Shown here: piece by piece, positions 28,301 through 43,300 of the stretch | Position numbering within the stretch: position 1 is the first letter of the stretch | Layout of the letters: every line of letters begins with the position of its first letter | Translations under genes and position numbers: made by a program | The notes under the pieces: model-generated | What the model saw: the letters and a program-made list of their open reading frames with translations, nothing else | Database searches by the model: none | Told to the model about the DNA's origin: nothing | NCBI RefSeq assembly: GCF_932276165.1 | Contig: NC_064002.1 | Coordinates: 3,224,001-3,288,000, forward strand | Source: Plutella xylostella | Lineage: Eukaryota > Arthropoda > Insecta > Lepidoptera > Plutellidae | DNA: 64,000 nt | Direction: 5' to 3'

Positions 28301-31300
28301 ACAATAAATACACGGGGTGTAACGTACAGAGAACCGATTGAATTGCACCAATAAAATATCGACAGTTCAATTAATTTCTTTTCCATTATCGACGGCATTA
28401 TTCATAAGGACGGACGAAAGGGCCGAAAGAACTAAAAAGGGATACGTGATGGCAAATTAATTTTATTTCGAGATATATTTGGGGACGCGAGGAATAATGC
28501 CGGTCGGCGCGGGTCCCTACGGAACGAATAAGGCTCATGTTTCAACGAAAGGTATGTTTTCAACTTATAACAAAATCCCTTTATAAAAATGAAGGTACAA
28601 TTTCAAGGAGGAAATTTCATTTGACTCATAAAGTGGACTTATGGAGGTAGCTAAGCCGGAAAATTGTATATTGATATTCTATATGTATGTATGAAGTTAT
28701 TACCTATAGATAAATACTCTTTTTGGAATGGGCAGATACTAACCATCTTGGTTTCATAAGATTGCGAATGAATTGTAATTGAATACTAAATGGCGGAATA
28801 TTTTCAGGGCGAAATTTATTTATTTATTTATTTATTGGTAAAGGAATACAAACAGTACACAATACAAATCATTCTTAAACTTTAGTTACATAGGTCTTAT
28901 TCTAGTACTTGTACCAATTATATGTATTCACAACATTTGCCAAAACTTTCTATACTAATCTAAGAACTAAGTTTTAAGTTAGGTGTGTTGTTAATTTTTC
29001 TGATATTGTGAACTTTTACATAAATTTTAATAATTTTGATTTAAATTGTTGTAAGCTATTGGAGAATATATCAATATTATTACTTATATGGTTATATGTA
29101 CTACACATACGAGCAATGGGTGAATGTCTTCCAAGGTTAGTCAGGTAATTAGGGATATAAAAAGTGTTTTGTACTTTTTTGCGAATCGGTAGTCGAGGCA
29201 CTGTGAATTTAAGTTTTTCTAGCAAGGTCTTATCTGAAGTTCTTCCATGTGTTAGTTTGTGCAAGAAAGTGAGGTCATATATTTTTCTACGTTTGTGCAG
29301 TGGATCTAGCTTAAAGTGCTTTAAGCGGTCTTGATAGCTGGCGCGTGCCGAAATACTAGGACTCTTCCAGGCAAGATGACGAGTGAAAGCGCGTTGAATT
29401 GACTCTATGCGCTGTGAGTGTACCGCGTAGCTGGGATTCCAGACCACACTGCCAAATTCTAAGGTACTACGTGCAAGAGATTTATACAGAGTCACTTTCG
29501 TTGAAATTGATTGGAATTCTTTTGTATTTCTCCTAATAAAACCTATCATTTTGGCAGAATTACTGATGATGTTATTCATATGGCTAATGAAATTCAGTTT
29601 ACTGTCCAAGATTATGCCTAAATCACGAATTTCATTTACTTCATCCAACTCGACAAATTCAATTTGATAACTTGATGCAATTGGATTCTTTTTACGCGTG
29701 AACTTTATGTGGAAACATTTTGTGGGATTGAGATGCATTCTGTTTCTTTTGCACTAAAGGGATAAAGCATTAAGATCACTTTGAAGTAAAGATACATCAT
29801 TGTTCGAAAGGATTTCCCTATACAACTTTAAGTCATCGGCAAATAACGAACTATGGCTGTTTGGTAAATAATCAACAATGTCATTAATGAAGATCAGAAA
29901 TAGTTTAGGTCCTAAGTGCGATCCCTGCGGTACGCCAGATGTAGAGTAGTATGTTTCAGAAGAAAAACCATTTATGACTACGTTTTGAAGCCTAGCTGTT
30001 AAATAGGATAGAAACCAAAGCCACATTTCTGCACAGATTCCATATCTTTTTAACTTTAGTAATAATAAATAGTGATCGACTTTATCAAATGCACTCGTAA
30101 AATCCGTGTAAATTACATCTACTTGGGATCTGCGATCGACTTTCTCCATTATATATTGTAAATAAGATACCAAGTTAGTAGAAACGGAACGTCCCTTTAA
30201 GAAACCGTGCTGATTTATATTGATTATGTTGTCAACGTGTCTAGTTAATACGCCATTCACCAGCAGTTCAAACACTTTAGAAAAGCAGCTTAGTATTGAT
30301 ACAGGTCTATAGTGTCCTATGTTGGATTTGTCTCCTTTCTTAAATACAGGAACTATTCGTGCTTGTTTCCATAAAGTAGGAAACTGACCGCGTTTTAATG
30401 ACGCATTAAAAATTATGGCTAAGGGTAAAGCTAGCTGATTAGCACATTTCTTTATGAAGAAGCTGGGGATGTTATCGGGACCGGGACCTTTAGAAATGTC
30501 AATTTTCTTTAGGGCCTGTAAAACCTCAGCTACAGTAAACTCTAGACTTGAAAATTTTGCATCAACGTTTTGATAAAGATCATCTCTGCCTTGCTCATGA
30601 TCTAGATTAAGACTTGTTGAAGTAGTAAATGCCGCTGAAAAATTTGTAGCGAACAGGTGACACACTTCTTGAACACTTTCACTACTTCTGTCGCATAAAA
30701 ACATTTTATTCGGATAGTTACTGACTCCATTTCTTTTCTCTTTAATAAAACTCCAAAAGTGTTTAGGATTTTGTTTTATATTATTTTCTAAAGTATTTAA
30801 ATAATTTTTATAGCAATTCTTATACAATTGATTGCAACGGTCACGTAAAATGTGAAACTCTATATCGTCCATTGGATTATTGAATTTTTGTAGTCTACGT
30901 CTGATTTTATCTTTTTCCTTCAATAGGCGAATTAGGCAATGAGTGAACCAACATGGATATTTCCTTTTGTTAGGTTTTATTTTGCGTTTAGGAACATAAG
31001 TACTAATGATATCATTCAGTTTTCCGTAAAAAAGGGACACTATAATATCGATATCAACATCACGGCTATGTTCTAAGAAGTTAGACCAGTCAACGGAATT
31101 AAGCTCAGATCGAATTTGTTCATAAGAAGCTTTGTAAAAGTTATAATCAGACCTTTGCTTTGTAGGAAGATTTTGTGTAAGGTCAATGGATAAGGTAATT
31201 TGTAGTTGCGGATGATAACCATTTAGCTTAGATAGCACTTCAGGAGGTCGTGTGACTTCCACGCTGTCCATAGTTGATAAAACCAAATCAAGTATACCAT

Positions 31301-34300
31301 TATGAGAGTTTGTTATATGGTTATGCTGAAATAAATTGTTGAGATTGATAAAATCTATAAGTGTCGTATGTAATAATTTAGTTGGGGAATAAATTGGCTT
31401 AGTGTATAATTTATCTGAAATCAGAGACCACGAAATCGAACTAATATTGAAATCACCGATTATGATTACCTCGTCTAAACTATCCATTGCTCTATTAACA
31501 TTATCCAAAAAAGTTCTAAGAAGATCTACATTAATTGGTGACGGAAGATAAACAGAACATATGCCAATTTTTTTTGAAACATCGTTATCAGTAATTTCTA
31601 ATGTGATCCAGATATCCTCACAGCGAGACTCAAGCGATGAAACTCTCATCGATTTATATTTATTTGCGACAGCTATCAAAACACCGCCGCCTGTGGTACA
31701 CGTAATACGGTCTTTTCTATAGATTGAATATCTGCTATCTATGACTTCACTATCTTTTATAGAATCATTTAGCCAGGTTTCTGTAAATACAATGGCATCA
31801 AAATTACATTGAGATATATTATTAAACACTTCATTAGTTTTAGTGCATATGCCTTGAACATTTTGGTAATAAAGATTGAACATGGTAAGACAAGATTTTT
31901 TTTTTACATTATATCTAGGTCCTGTACAATAATATGACAAAATTTATTTAAGATATAAATCTTAATAGGTACTAATTTAATTAAATATTATTAAGTTTCT
32001 CCAAGCTGTTGATAAGTATATGAGGGCTGACTTCATCCTTGCGAACATATATGTTACCATTCCTAACCCATGTAAATTTGTATCCTCTTTGCTTAGCAGT
32101 CATTCGGGTTTCAGCATGCAGGGCCTTGTTTTCAGGACTCAAGTGTTCCATAACGTAAATAGGAGTCTTTTCGCCTCCATATCCCAGATGGTGGGAGCTG
32201 AGTTTGTCTTTTTGGTTATTTTTATTGAACTTTATTGTTGCAGCCAAGAGTGAATCTCTTCGAAGAGGGCTTCTCAGTTTTACCACAACTGCGCGCGGTC
32301 GGTTTGATTCTTTATTCATCTTTGCTACTCTCTTGCAAAGCATCAAGTCATTGGCCTCCAACGGATCTTCAACCACTTTAGCCAATTGTTGTATAACGTT
32401 CTGAATATTCTCGTTTTTATGCTCTGGTAGGCCATTAATTTCCAAATTGCATTCTCGCATATTTTGCTCCATAATACGCACTCTAGCGGTCAAGTTCTGA
32501 ACCTGCTTTTCCAGTAACTCTTTCTCCATTACAAGTGTTTTCACAGAGTTCAAGGTAGAAGACAGTGACTCACGTATTCCATCGTATTGTTGGCTTATAA
32601 ACGCCATGGACTCCACAATTTCTTCTAATTTCTTATTAAACGGAGAGAATTGGTCGTTCAGCAGTTGCTTTAGCTTATCTCGTATAAACGATTTCATATC
32701 CGATGTTCCTAACACCCGTTGCTCCATAAGTGGAACCGTGGTACTTGTGGTTGGAGAAGTATCAGATTTCTTGGTTTTTCCCATGTTAATACTCAGCAAA
32801 GCGGCAATTTGATAGCAAATGTGTGTGTACAATCCACCAAAAGCAAACTTGTGAAAGCCTCAATGAAAGCGAGTTGCAGTCTACAGAAGTGCTACGCAGT
32901 TCGTAGCAGTGACGTAGCAGGTATCGTAGCACAGCTACGGCCGATAGTGTAGCTTAATTTCGCACGCCGAAGTCCATGCATCAGTGGCGTACTCGTTTAG
33001 ACGCTCAGTCGGCACTCAGCACAGCGAAACAAGCGGGCGTTGGATCGAATCCCAGCAAAACACAAAAAGGTAAGTTTTTCAATTTCTCACCCGCAGTCCA
33101 CCACGACGACGTCACGACGGTGAGTGAGAGGTCCGACACCGGGCAATATGGCCGACAGGTCCTACGGCAATTCACTCAAGAAGAAACGAGAGGGGCCGAA
33201 CAAGTCACAAATTATTAATTAAGTTGTAACAATTTAAAATTTGAAATATAATATCGAGACCAAACACACGTCCAACTCCTACAAAGTTCTCAGTACTTTC
33301 TCCATTTTTATTACAAATGTATATTTAGGTATATTATAACTTTTTATTAGAAAGGAAATAAAATGTTTTAGAAGGAGAGATCGAAGGTAACTAACAAGCT
33401 AATTGAATCTTGCACAATGCACACCCCTATGCCATTGTTGTCTACAAAGATGAAGTTACAGTATCAGGTACGTTACTCAAGGATTCTAAGAAAGAAGCAA
33501 CTTAGACGGCTTTCACTTAGCCAAGTTTATTTAAGATATTAGCTCCGTTAAGTTGGTACCTACGAACAGTGTTGTCATGTTACCCCGTAGTTTCCACAGG
33601 AGCGGGCCCTGCCTGTCAGACCCATGTCCCGACGCGCTAAGATGGCTTCCACCAACTTGATTAAATTGAGACTAATCGACGATGGTCCTGCCCGATTATA
33701 ATAATTATAATGATTATTTTATATAGATTAGTGAAATGGTTGGATTTTGTTTTTAGAGAACTTGGAGGGGAGTGTGGCTTTGAGATTGATGAAATTTAAA
33801 GCGTTAAGCGTGAAAAGTAAGTAAGTTTTCACTTATTTGTATCTTTCCCATTTTTTTATAGCATTACTTTTTGATTCAATTACGAAAGCAAGTAAAAGTG
33901 TAGCCAGTAAATACCTAATTAACGTACTACGTAGCATAGCAATCATTGGCTTGAAAATGTTGAAAAAGAGACCAATAATGATAACTGCAGTTCCTCCATT
34001 TCCCAAATTAGGAACGAAGAGAGACAAATACTGAAAAGGAAAAACGAGAAAACGAGAGCATCGATATAACGAAACGAGGTAACAATAAAAGTGGTAAATC
34101 TTTATATTGAACCTGAAAGTCAGAAGCATTCATTCTTTATTTTATCCACGCTACCCTTACCTTAAGTTTCTTGAGTTTACTGAGTAAGATTATTAGGTAC
34201 TAATTGTCGTCCAACTGCTAATTGGGCACTACTACTGTAACTGACCCGCGGGGCAATTATCAATTAGTAATAACGTTTTGTGATTAAATAGATTAGAATA

Positions 34301-37300
34301 GAAACACATCAGTATCTATCCGTGTCTTTTTCCAAAATCCTGCAGTTAATCTTGGTAAAAAAATATAATTAACCTGTGGAAGTTCTTCATTACTCCTGAG
34401 TGTACTTTTATACAATAAAGCTGATGCATTATCTATCTGTAAGCCTTCGATTCTGGCGAGCTATCGGCCACGTTATTAAGATGATGGTCGCGTCGAACGC
34501 ACGGCCCAACTTCCCAACTCGGGGGGAGCAATTGTGCGGAAAATTCAATAATAAAACGGCGGGAAAATGAGGCACAGAGCGATATGGCGCCACCGTCAAA
34601 GTAAATAGCCTTTATTTGTGCGAGAGTGTTAATAGTTGTGGCCTGCCGTGTTTATGTTTGATAAATGTTTCTTATTTCTTGTTTAATTGAGTCCTATTGG
34701 CCTCACTGTTTCATTTGTATGCATTGTTTGTGTAAGACCTGCCGTTTCTCAATGCTGTGGATTTAAAAAACAATTTGCGGTAAAGGAACGAATGAGTACT
34801 AATTAGTGTTGTGGAGAAAGAAGAAGGAGACTTTGGTGAGAACTTATCATCATCATTAGCCAACACACTGAGAACTGTTAGGGCAATTGAATTTCCGTGA
34901 GAAATGGGGTAACTGCGTTAGTACAAACAAGTACTTATAATTATTTATTTAATAAACAAATATTTTGCTTTTTATTAAAATAAAAACAGTTATGTATTTT
35001 TTTTTCATCATAGATAGTAAAATTTAGACTTTTAATCATATTTATAGAAAACCATATGTAATATTTAATATAATTAGAAGTCTAAATATATTATGTGATA
35101 CCTACGGCTACGTACGAATTCATGAATTTTATGAAATCTGATAGTGACAAAAACAATGCACTAGCAAACATTTCAAGGGGTCAGTTGAGCCAGCAACATT
35201 CGATTAAGGTACCTAATTGCCACTTTGTTTATTTAAGGAAATGGTACCTTTGGGACTTCCCGTGTTTTCACTCTCATTTGTTTTTCTTAAGGTAATTTAA
35301 CGACTGCATTACGGCTAAACTTGCTATTGAAATTTGAGCCATTTTAAATTAAACATAGTTAGTAGTACCATTTGAATGAAATAAATAGGAGTTTTAATAG
35401 ATTGTTATTTACTTCCAGACCTAAAATGATGGCTTTTAAATCTATCTGTTGGTAAGTGTATTTGTTAATATTCAATCATTTTTGATTTAAGGCAACGTAT
35501 TTCCGAGCCGTGTTATTTCAGTTTGTCTTCGACGGAAACATCAAATATACAAATCTGTGAGATGCATGCATGTACAAGGAGCCCTGAGTCTGAAATCCGC
35601 AAAGAGATAGAACACACAAGTCACGACTGCATTGTGCAGTGTCACCTTAGCATTCGCACGATGTAAGCTCAAATCGCTCCGAATCTAACTTCGTAACAAC
35701 AAAGCGACTTTACGAAGATGTCTAGCGTTACCAAAGTCAATGATGAAAGTCAGGTGTGTTATATTATTGCTAAAAATGTTAACGGATTATTGGTTTTTTA
35801 ATACCAATAAACAGTACATGAAACTACGTACTTAGAATAAACTTGCAGTATTATTGATAAAAGCTATCTTGCGTTTGACTGCGACATAATATTTTTGGTT
35901 TATGTTTGTGCGTAACTTGCATGTAACTTGTATACTTAATCCAACAGAAACTTCTTCCAATGTACCTTTGATAGGTGCCATTACCCACAACCCGGAACAC
36001 AAATCAAACGACACAGAACAAAACAAAGCGCTCAATACAACGGGGAATACTCACGTATGTCTCGATGAGATCGCTGCGGTGCGGCACGAAGTAATTGTGG
36101 TCTTCCATGTCGCGGCGCTTCTTGACTCTGACAAAGTGCTCGAGGGCGTTCAGGGAGCGACGGGCGCAGGCGGCGGCCAGGAACTCTTCCACGGTCATGC
36201 CTTCGCGCACGCCCACGGTCGCCGTGGTGCCCTCTGGGAGAGAGACTCGCACTGCGGCCTCGCTCTCCTCGCGAGACATCTGATTGGGCAGGGTTGTAAG
36301 GTGAAGAGGGGCATTTGTGTCATGAGGGTTTTTTTGGAAGTCACGCAAATTGTAAAGTAAATAATATTTTTTTTTAATAAAGTAAGATGTAGAATAAGCA
36401 TGGGAAGGCCTGTGCCCAGAAGTAGGGCATAGATATGGCTATATATAACAAAGTAAGATAATAAATTCTTCTGAATCTGGAATGCTTCAAACATTTGAAA
36501 CGTTAATATATTAAGGGTATTTGACTGTTCAATAAGCCAGAAGGCTACGAAACCGTTTAGGAAATGGCCCAGCAATGTGGATTATTCCCCTCGGAAATAC
36601 GAGAACGGAAGAAATAATGGAAAACAAATTAGCCAAGAAAGTTACTCTTGAGACTGTGCGCAATCAACTGCTCAAGCTTGGCATCGAATTTTGTGCCCCC
36701 ATGTCGTTATACGCGTGAAAAATAAAACCGACCGGGAATTGGGCCGCGATGCTAATCATGCTCTTAAGCACATACTCTGGTGCTTATTTCAAGTTTCTAA
36801 TTTACTTATTCTTGCAAGAATCAGCAAATAAGTCGAAACAAGGATTCTGTGTACACGGGAACTCTAAAACTTCAATTAAGAAAAGGTTGAAAGTCCTAGG
36901 CGCGTCTTGTCGTTTCAGCGTTTGCGTATTTTTGCCGAGTCTTGCAATTTGTTTTAGGAACAGGGGTAAGCCGACTAATGACTGGCAGTCAGCAGCGGCT
37001 GGTAATAGTCCGTTTTCGTGACGGCTGCGCGTATTAGGTCACGCCACCTTGTTTCACCGAGGATTTAACCCCGTGATTTATGTTTGTATTATAAGGGGGA
37101 AAGTCGGCGTCTCGAAACCGTGGCGCGCCCGTGGTTTATAGCTGTCGTCGCCAGTTATGACGGTCCTGGATTTCTACATTTTATTTCGGCTTTCTTTTAA
37201 AAGGTATTTTCAACTTAACTAGCTTTCGCTTACATCTGAAACGTTGAAATAGCTTAAGCATAATACATCAGAAACATGTATTACATAAGGCACTTTCAAA

Positions 37301-40300
37301 CCTCCATATCTAAAAGAAAACACCCTAATAATAGTATCAAATTAGTGTTAAATTGCCCTGGGCAGCAAGTTATGCAGCAACACACACCATCTACTTCGCA
37401 CATTGCTAATCTAAGCACCACAAACCTGCATAGAGCGGCGACTGGAGCCCGAGTTGGAGCGCGACAGGTTGGGCGCGCGGCGCTTGGTGGCTCCTCTTCC
37501 AGCCAGCAGATTGTTCAGGAGAGACGGCGAGCGAGCGCAGATGAATGCATGGAAGGAGGATACCGTGAAGACTCCCAGCTTGTTGAGGGTGCTCTTGGTG
37601 GCGCGAGACACGTGGGTGAGGAGCGACTGGAACCAATGTTAGCCGTGAGATTTGGAGCAGAGCTATATGACAGCTGTCAAACTCCATTGATTTTGTGTGT
37701 CATTTGTTGGTTTTAAAGGCAAAACTAACTTTATTCGCCAGGGTTAAGGATCTGTTAATCTAACGTCATAGGACTCATGCTATAGTTTACAAAGTATAGA
37801 TAGGTGAACGACCAACGCGACAATATAATTAAATTATCCACAACTTGTAATTATCGTATGTAGTCTCTAGTCACGCTTATAACCCGTCTGTAATTCTATA
37901 TATATAGATTCTAGATACAACAAACTAATTAGTGATTGTGTATTAGCTGAAGGGGAGAGGGGCCACTATAAGCCGAGGTGGCTGAAGCCCCGGGCTGGTA
38001 CAATAATGGAAATGAAAAACTACACAGAGCCCGGATTGAATGCGCTTTCAAAGTATAGATTTACAAACAATCAAGTGTATTTTCTTCCGTTGCTTGTGTT
38101 TTAATTCTGATTGGAAAGCAATTAAGTGAGCTGTTAAATTGTTTGTTTATCCGCTTTAGCTATGCTCCGGTTAGTATCTCAAAGTTTATTACCAAAGTTT
38201 CTTGTTATTCTCGCTATTAATAACTTTGAAACATTTTAGGAATCGCAATAAAATTAAATTAAGACCCACTCTCAGTTTACAGCATTTGGAAACGTTATTT
38301 AGGTGCTTCTCTACTTTTTGATCAAATCTGGCAATTTAGTGGAGTCCCGAGGCCGATATTGGTAAAAGTGGCGTGATATTTCTCATCCGCTCTCGGGTTG
38401 GTTATATTTATTTCGGTCGTGAGTCGTTCGCCGCGATAGGGTCGCTACAGCCGGGCCGGGTCACCGCCGGAACCGCTGAAATTGACAGCGACACCATCAA
38501 ATTTCCTCCCTGCGTCATCTTGATCAAATAATTTTCACTTGTCACCCTCAAAACACGGCCGCTCTAGCCGTAATTGCTTCACTATACTGAGCAAGTTTCC
38601 GAACAAACTTCACCAGTTTAAATTAGGATATTTACCGACAACTCAAACACACCACTAGAGTTCCGTTTTCATTAGAGAAATGTGGGATGTAATAATGAGT
38701 TGCGGTTTCATTTTATATAGGAGATGTTCAGTGTTAATGAAACTGCTTGATTAATTTTACTCACACGGAAAACAAGATATACCTACGACGTAATATTTTT
38801 CAACTTACGAGTACAAGCTAAAAAGAACAAGTCTAACTACTTCGCTGAAAGTAGCAATAACAGTCTGAATTATTTAAATCGTGACGGGGAAATTACGTAT
38901 CCAATTGCGCTCGAACCTATTTTTCTTAGAACAAGCCGAGCTCAAGTAAAATGTCGGAACGGTTTCCTGTTCCACCTCATCAATTATTTACTAAGTGTCT
39001 AACTTTCATACCCGCAACAACAAAACCCGATATTGCCGCAACAACAAGAATAAACCACAATGATTCTTATTCCGACACACTTGGAGCTGCTATTGTTCGT
39101 ACGTTCAGTTAAACCGGGCGGTTTAAAGTGTGGCGTGTGGGGAATATTAGAATAGGCTTGATGAATTTAGTAAATGAGCGGTGTGGTAGCAAAGTCGGGT
39201 AAGCGCTTACAAGAGATGCGGGTTCGAATCCCGGCGCTGACATGTACCAATGAGTTATTTGAATTTAAGTACAATGTATACCATCGCTCCTACGGTGAAG
39301 GAAAACATCGTGAGGAAACCTGCACATCTAGATTTTAGACGAGTAACCTAAGTGCATTGTACTCATTCAAAAACGGCGATACGGTTCGTGACCTATCACT
39401 TGAGTACAAAAATGTACAGCGAAAAGCGGGTGACTTGCGAGATGGCGAGTCACCTCTGACTACCCCTTTGGGGATTACAGTCGTGAGCATAATTATCTGT
39501 ACCTAAGAGGTAAACAGTACTAAGTCAACTTTTTAAGAAAAACTTGTTTTTTACTCTATTGAGATCGCGTGAATGAGTTTTATTACAGTATTAAAGTGTA
39601 AAAAAAGAGACTAAAAAGTGGACTTATTACTCTTAATCTCTGAAGAGATATGTGTGTATGAATTTGGTAAATTGACCTTACCTTAGGATTAGGCAGCTCG
39701 CCGCTCTGCAGGCTGGCCATGTAGCAGCGCAGGCGGAACTGCTCGCAGTGCAGCCGCTCGAGGTTCTCTTCCCACTGGAGCATCTGCAGCGCCAGCTGGG
39801 CGCGCGTCTCCGGGTCCGCCACCACCGACTGCTGCAGGTCTGCCATGTGTTTCAGCTTGTGGTCCTGTTCAGATAGACGGGGATTATGCTTGGGGGAAAG
39901 AGAAAACACATTTGCACTCACGAGAAAAGGAAAAGTTCCAATGCCTTAAGGAACGCCACGTGCACGTGAGTGTATAATTAGTATGGTAAATTAATAGCAG
40001 CGAGCATGGATCTTTCTGCTGAAAAAACCATAATATAATGATGAGTAAATAGTTTGGCTAAAATGCAATAAAGTTGTAATTTAGTTCACTGAGCTACGTA
40101 TACATTATAGAGGTACATAGTGTGTTTTGAGCGTTCGTAAAAGTACGTTTTTTTTCATACGTTATTGGTATACTAAATGTGCTTTATGGTAATACTTTTC
40201 TGTTTTCGGGGATCACCTTAATGTAGTTTCAAACCTAAAGGGTTTTTCGCCGAAAATATTAAGGTTCTTCATGAATAAGCATTGACTCAGCATAATTGAG

Positions 40301-43300
40301 TTGAATAGTCAATGAATACCGCGATGACGGCACGAAAATTTTGCTATTCGCAGTCAAAAAGCCAAAGCTAGTACGAGAGTCATTATGTGAAGGTGTTGCT
40401 AGCTAACAAAAGGTAATCAAAATCAAAAAATATTTATTTAAACACCATATAATTTAAAAAAGTTAGTAGGTACAAACTGCTACTTAAGTACATCAAATAG
40501 TACTTAACTTATCTCAAAATTAATTAACTTTCAGATAAAATTTAGAAATTGAAGTAAATGGGACATAATACAGGGTACACTAATATTCGAGCAAATTTGG
40601 TATGACAAACATCCAAATTCCAAACCAAAAATGGCAGTCACGAAACTCACGAAACTCGGTTTCATCTCCATCTAGCATCGTATTTCATGCTGGGTATGTT
40701 ATTAAACCAAGTGACTGTCACATAATGAGTGTTCGTGCCAGCTTTTATGTCTCAAATACAATATACTTTAATTTTCATAGAAGCCTTGCGTCTGCTTTGT
40801 CTCGTCAAGAGATTTTAATATATCCAAGTGAACAAAAGCGGAGCGAAATATCTTCAATATTGAATTTTACAACCTGATATACGAGTTTGTTAATGCATTT
40901 TGCAATGCCATCTTGTTTACTGTGTAAATAGGTGACTATGGTGCAAATTATATTGCTTTTAAGTAAATAACACAAAATATAATCATAATAACCCCAAACA
41001 GACGACCGAATGGCGTAGTGGTTAGTGACCCTGACTACTGAGCCGAAGGTCCCGGGTTCGATTCCCGGCTGGAGCAGATATTTGTTTAAACACAGATATT
41101 TGTTCTCGGGTCTTGGATGTGCCCGTAAAATGGCAATAGGCCCGCCCCCTATTACATTGGGACTAACATAACACTCTGGCGAAAAGTGGGTGCAGCAATG
41201 CACCTCTGCCTACCCTGCAAGGGAGTACATTAGTACAAGGCGTGAGTGTGTGTGTGTGTGTGTGTAATAACCCTAAACAGCATATATATATATATTATTA
41301 TACCAAAGCCTACAAATAACATCTAAAATCGTAATTAAAACGATGTTATTATTATTGGTCGTTATAATTTTGCTACTATATAAAAATATGCTACAAATTG
41401 CTCTATGAAAACGATGAAAAATACTGAAAATAGTAGCTAAATTAACTAACTAGCTGGTTAGTTAATATTCTCCAATTAAGTTAAAGTCAGTTTAAAATAG
41501 AGTATAATTTGGTACGGAGGACAATCTACAATTTAGTGTAGAGCAACGCTTGTTGAATACGAAAGCATAATTATGTAGTGAACTTCATTAAGTAAATAAT
41601 AAGTACATATATTATACCGATATAATTCACTATTTAATAACCAAATTTCAACATTTATCTTTATCAAATATTCTATTCAAAATTAAAGTTCTGTTTAAAA
41701 TACTTACGTAAGTACCTAAAACTCTTTACAATTTATGAGTTCTTTTGAATACCAAACCATCTTGATAAAACAGAGATTTTGCTGTCTTCATTATATCTAT
41801 TGTAGCTACGTGCTGAGCACGCCATAAGTCAGCGGTTGTATTATTTAAATTGAGAAAAGAGAAATGTGCTACATTTGAGTACGAAAGAGGATTATCCTGA
41901 TTTAAATAATGCCATATTTTATATAGAAGTCTAACGTTAATATGAATACAGAGTTACTGCGTTTGTATGGCAGCGCAAGCTTTTGCGCTTTTAAGATTTA
42001 TTAAAAGTATTTTTAAATCTGTTAAGTACACACTAAGTAAGTTTTTAGATTTTTATTTATGTGCAAAGTAGATTAATAAAGCATGTATTGTGAAGTACAA
42101 TTTCTGATGTTATTGAAAAGTTAAAACTGTTTCACAGTTTTCAATTACTAGTTGAGTCGACTGCCAAGACCCAATACCTTTTCAATTTACGATGTAGGCG
42201 TTATTAGTCTTATCACTTAGGCAAAAGCCACACAAAGGGTTCAGGGGTCTAGAGATAGTCATTAATATAAGAGCCATCTGAAATCCAAAACTCATAGCAT
42301 CGATATCGGTTCACCACAATACAGCTTGATTCAGGCAGGTAGGGTGTGGGTACATAGTGGATGCCTCCTTGTATCGTTTTCTCGGGCGTCATTTGAATAG
42401 CGTGGCAACTCACGGGACCTCCGGGTTGGCCTCCCCAGCGGTATGAATATTAATGAGGATGTGCTCGCATCTACCCGCAAAGTCCATACGGGCTTCACAC
42501 CACTTTGTTTTTATTTTACTGACAACTCACAACACGGTGATCGGACGAGCGCTTGCGACAAACTTTTACAAACACTGTTCGAAAGATATGTAAATTAATA
42601 CCTTCAAACGTCTATGGAACGGAATTTAAAACCGGCGATCCAGAAATAGTAAGTACTTGTTAATGATTTTCTTTGTTTGAAAAAGGGATTATTACCTACA
42701 TTTATTTCTGCTATGAAAGGGTAAAGTTCAAAACCAGCAATTTCTGCCGGTAAAATTTGAAATCCGGTACTGTCATCGTTTATGAAGTAAAAGCCTTCGG
42801 CAAAATGTTACACTGACAGGTTGACGTCCGCACCAGATGAACAAATATTCCAGTTCGAATATTCAGATACAGATAAACCCAAAATTAGTGCAAATCACAG
42901 GTGCAAATAGTTAAGCGAGCATGTAACATGTTTAGTGTATCTGATCTGACTCTACTATCTACTTGACTGCCGTTTTGTCGAATAACTACATAAATAATGG
43001 TCTTATGAAGCCAAATATTTAAACGGTTCCTGAAAATATGTCATGAGTTGACTACCGTCAGTCGTGCACGGCTGCGAAGCCTGAAATAAAAGAGAACGGA
43101 AATGCATCCTAACCAATTTTGTAAGCCGACGCGACGTTCGATTAATTTACAAGATTATTTAAAGTTTTTTTAAGTACTCATCATATATTTTTTACATAGG
43201 TACGTGTATAATTATAGTCTATATTGATAAATACGTAAACAGGCAATCGCAAAAAGTCTTATGTATCTCTCAGGCCGTAAGAAGCATTACAAAGCTGAAT

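Larger units (their letters stand above)
28814..32840 (-). mobile_element. Near full-length non-LTR retrotransposon (Jockey/CR1-superfamily type) in a sif intron
   Basis: A two-ORF LINE inserted in the same orientation as sif, in the intron between exons 7 and 8. In minus-strand order: ORF1 (32784-31981), a gap of about 40-100 bases, ORF2 with endonuclease and reverse transcriptase (about 31883-29016), a 3' UTR of about 180 bases, then a tail of (TAAA)n seen as TTTATTTATTTATTTATTTATT near 28814-28836. The 5' end is not defined; element sequence may extend upstream of 32840. I saw no clear target-site duplication. A single nonsense codon interrupts ORF2 and otherwise both frames are open, so the copy is young but probably inactive. 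Confidence 0.92.
25930..36054. other. sif intron between exons 7 and 8 (10.1 kb)
   Basis: Hosts the 26640 repeat, the two-ORF LINE (28.8-32.8 kb) and a possible SINE head at 32962. The rest (27.0-28.8 and 33.2-36.0 kb) is AT-rich with no supported gene. Confidence 0.6.

Noticed and set aside
29739..29756. Programmed frameshift or intron joining the two ORF2 parts of the LINE
   Set aside because: The two parts are in the same frame, separated by a single TAG and five codons, so simple nonsense explains it.
33833..34129. 98-codon hydrophobic frame on the minus strand
   Set aside because: It looks like chance hydrophobic codons in AT-rich intron; an antisense frame is equally open.
39221..39231. 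Functional tRNA gene
   Set aside because: The B box is exact but the acceptor-stem pairing and full cloverleaf are not evident, and SINE body sequence follows directly. The same applies at 41055.
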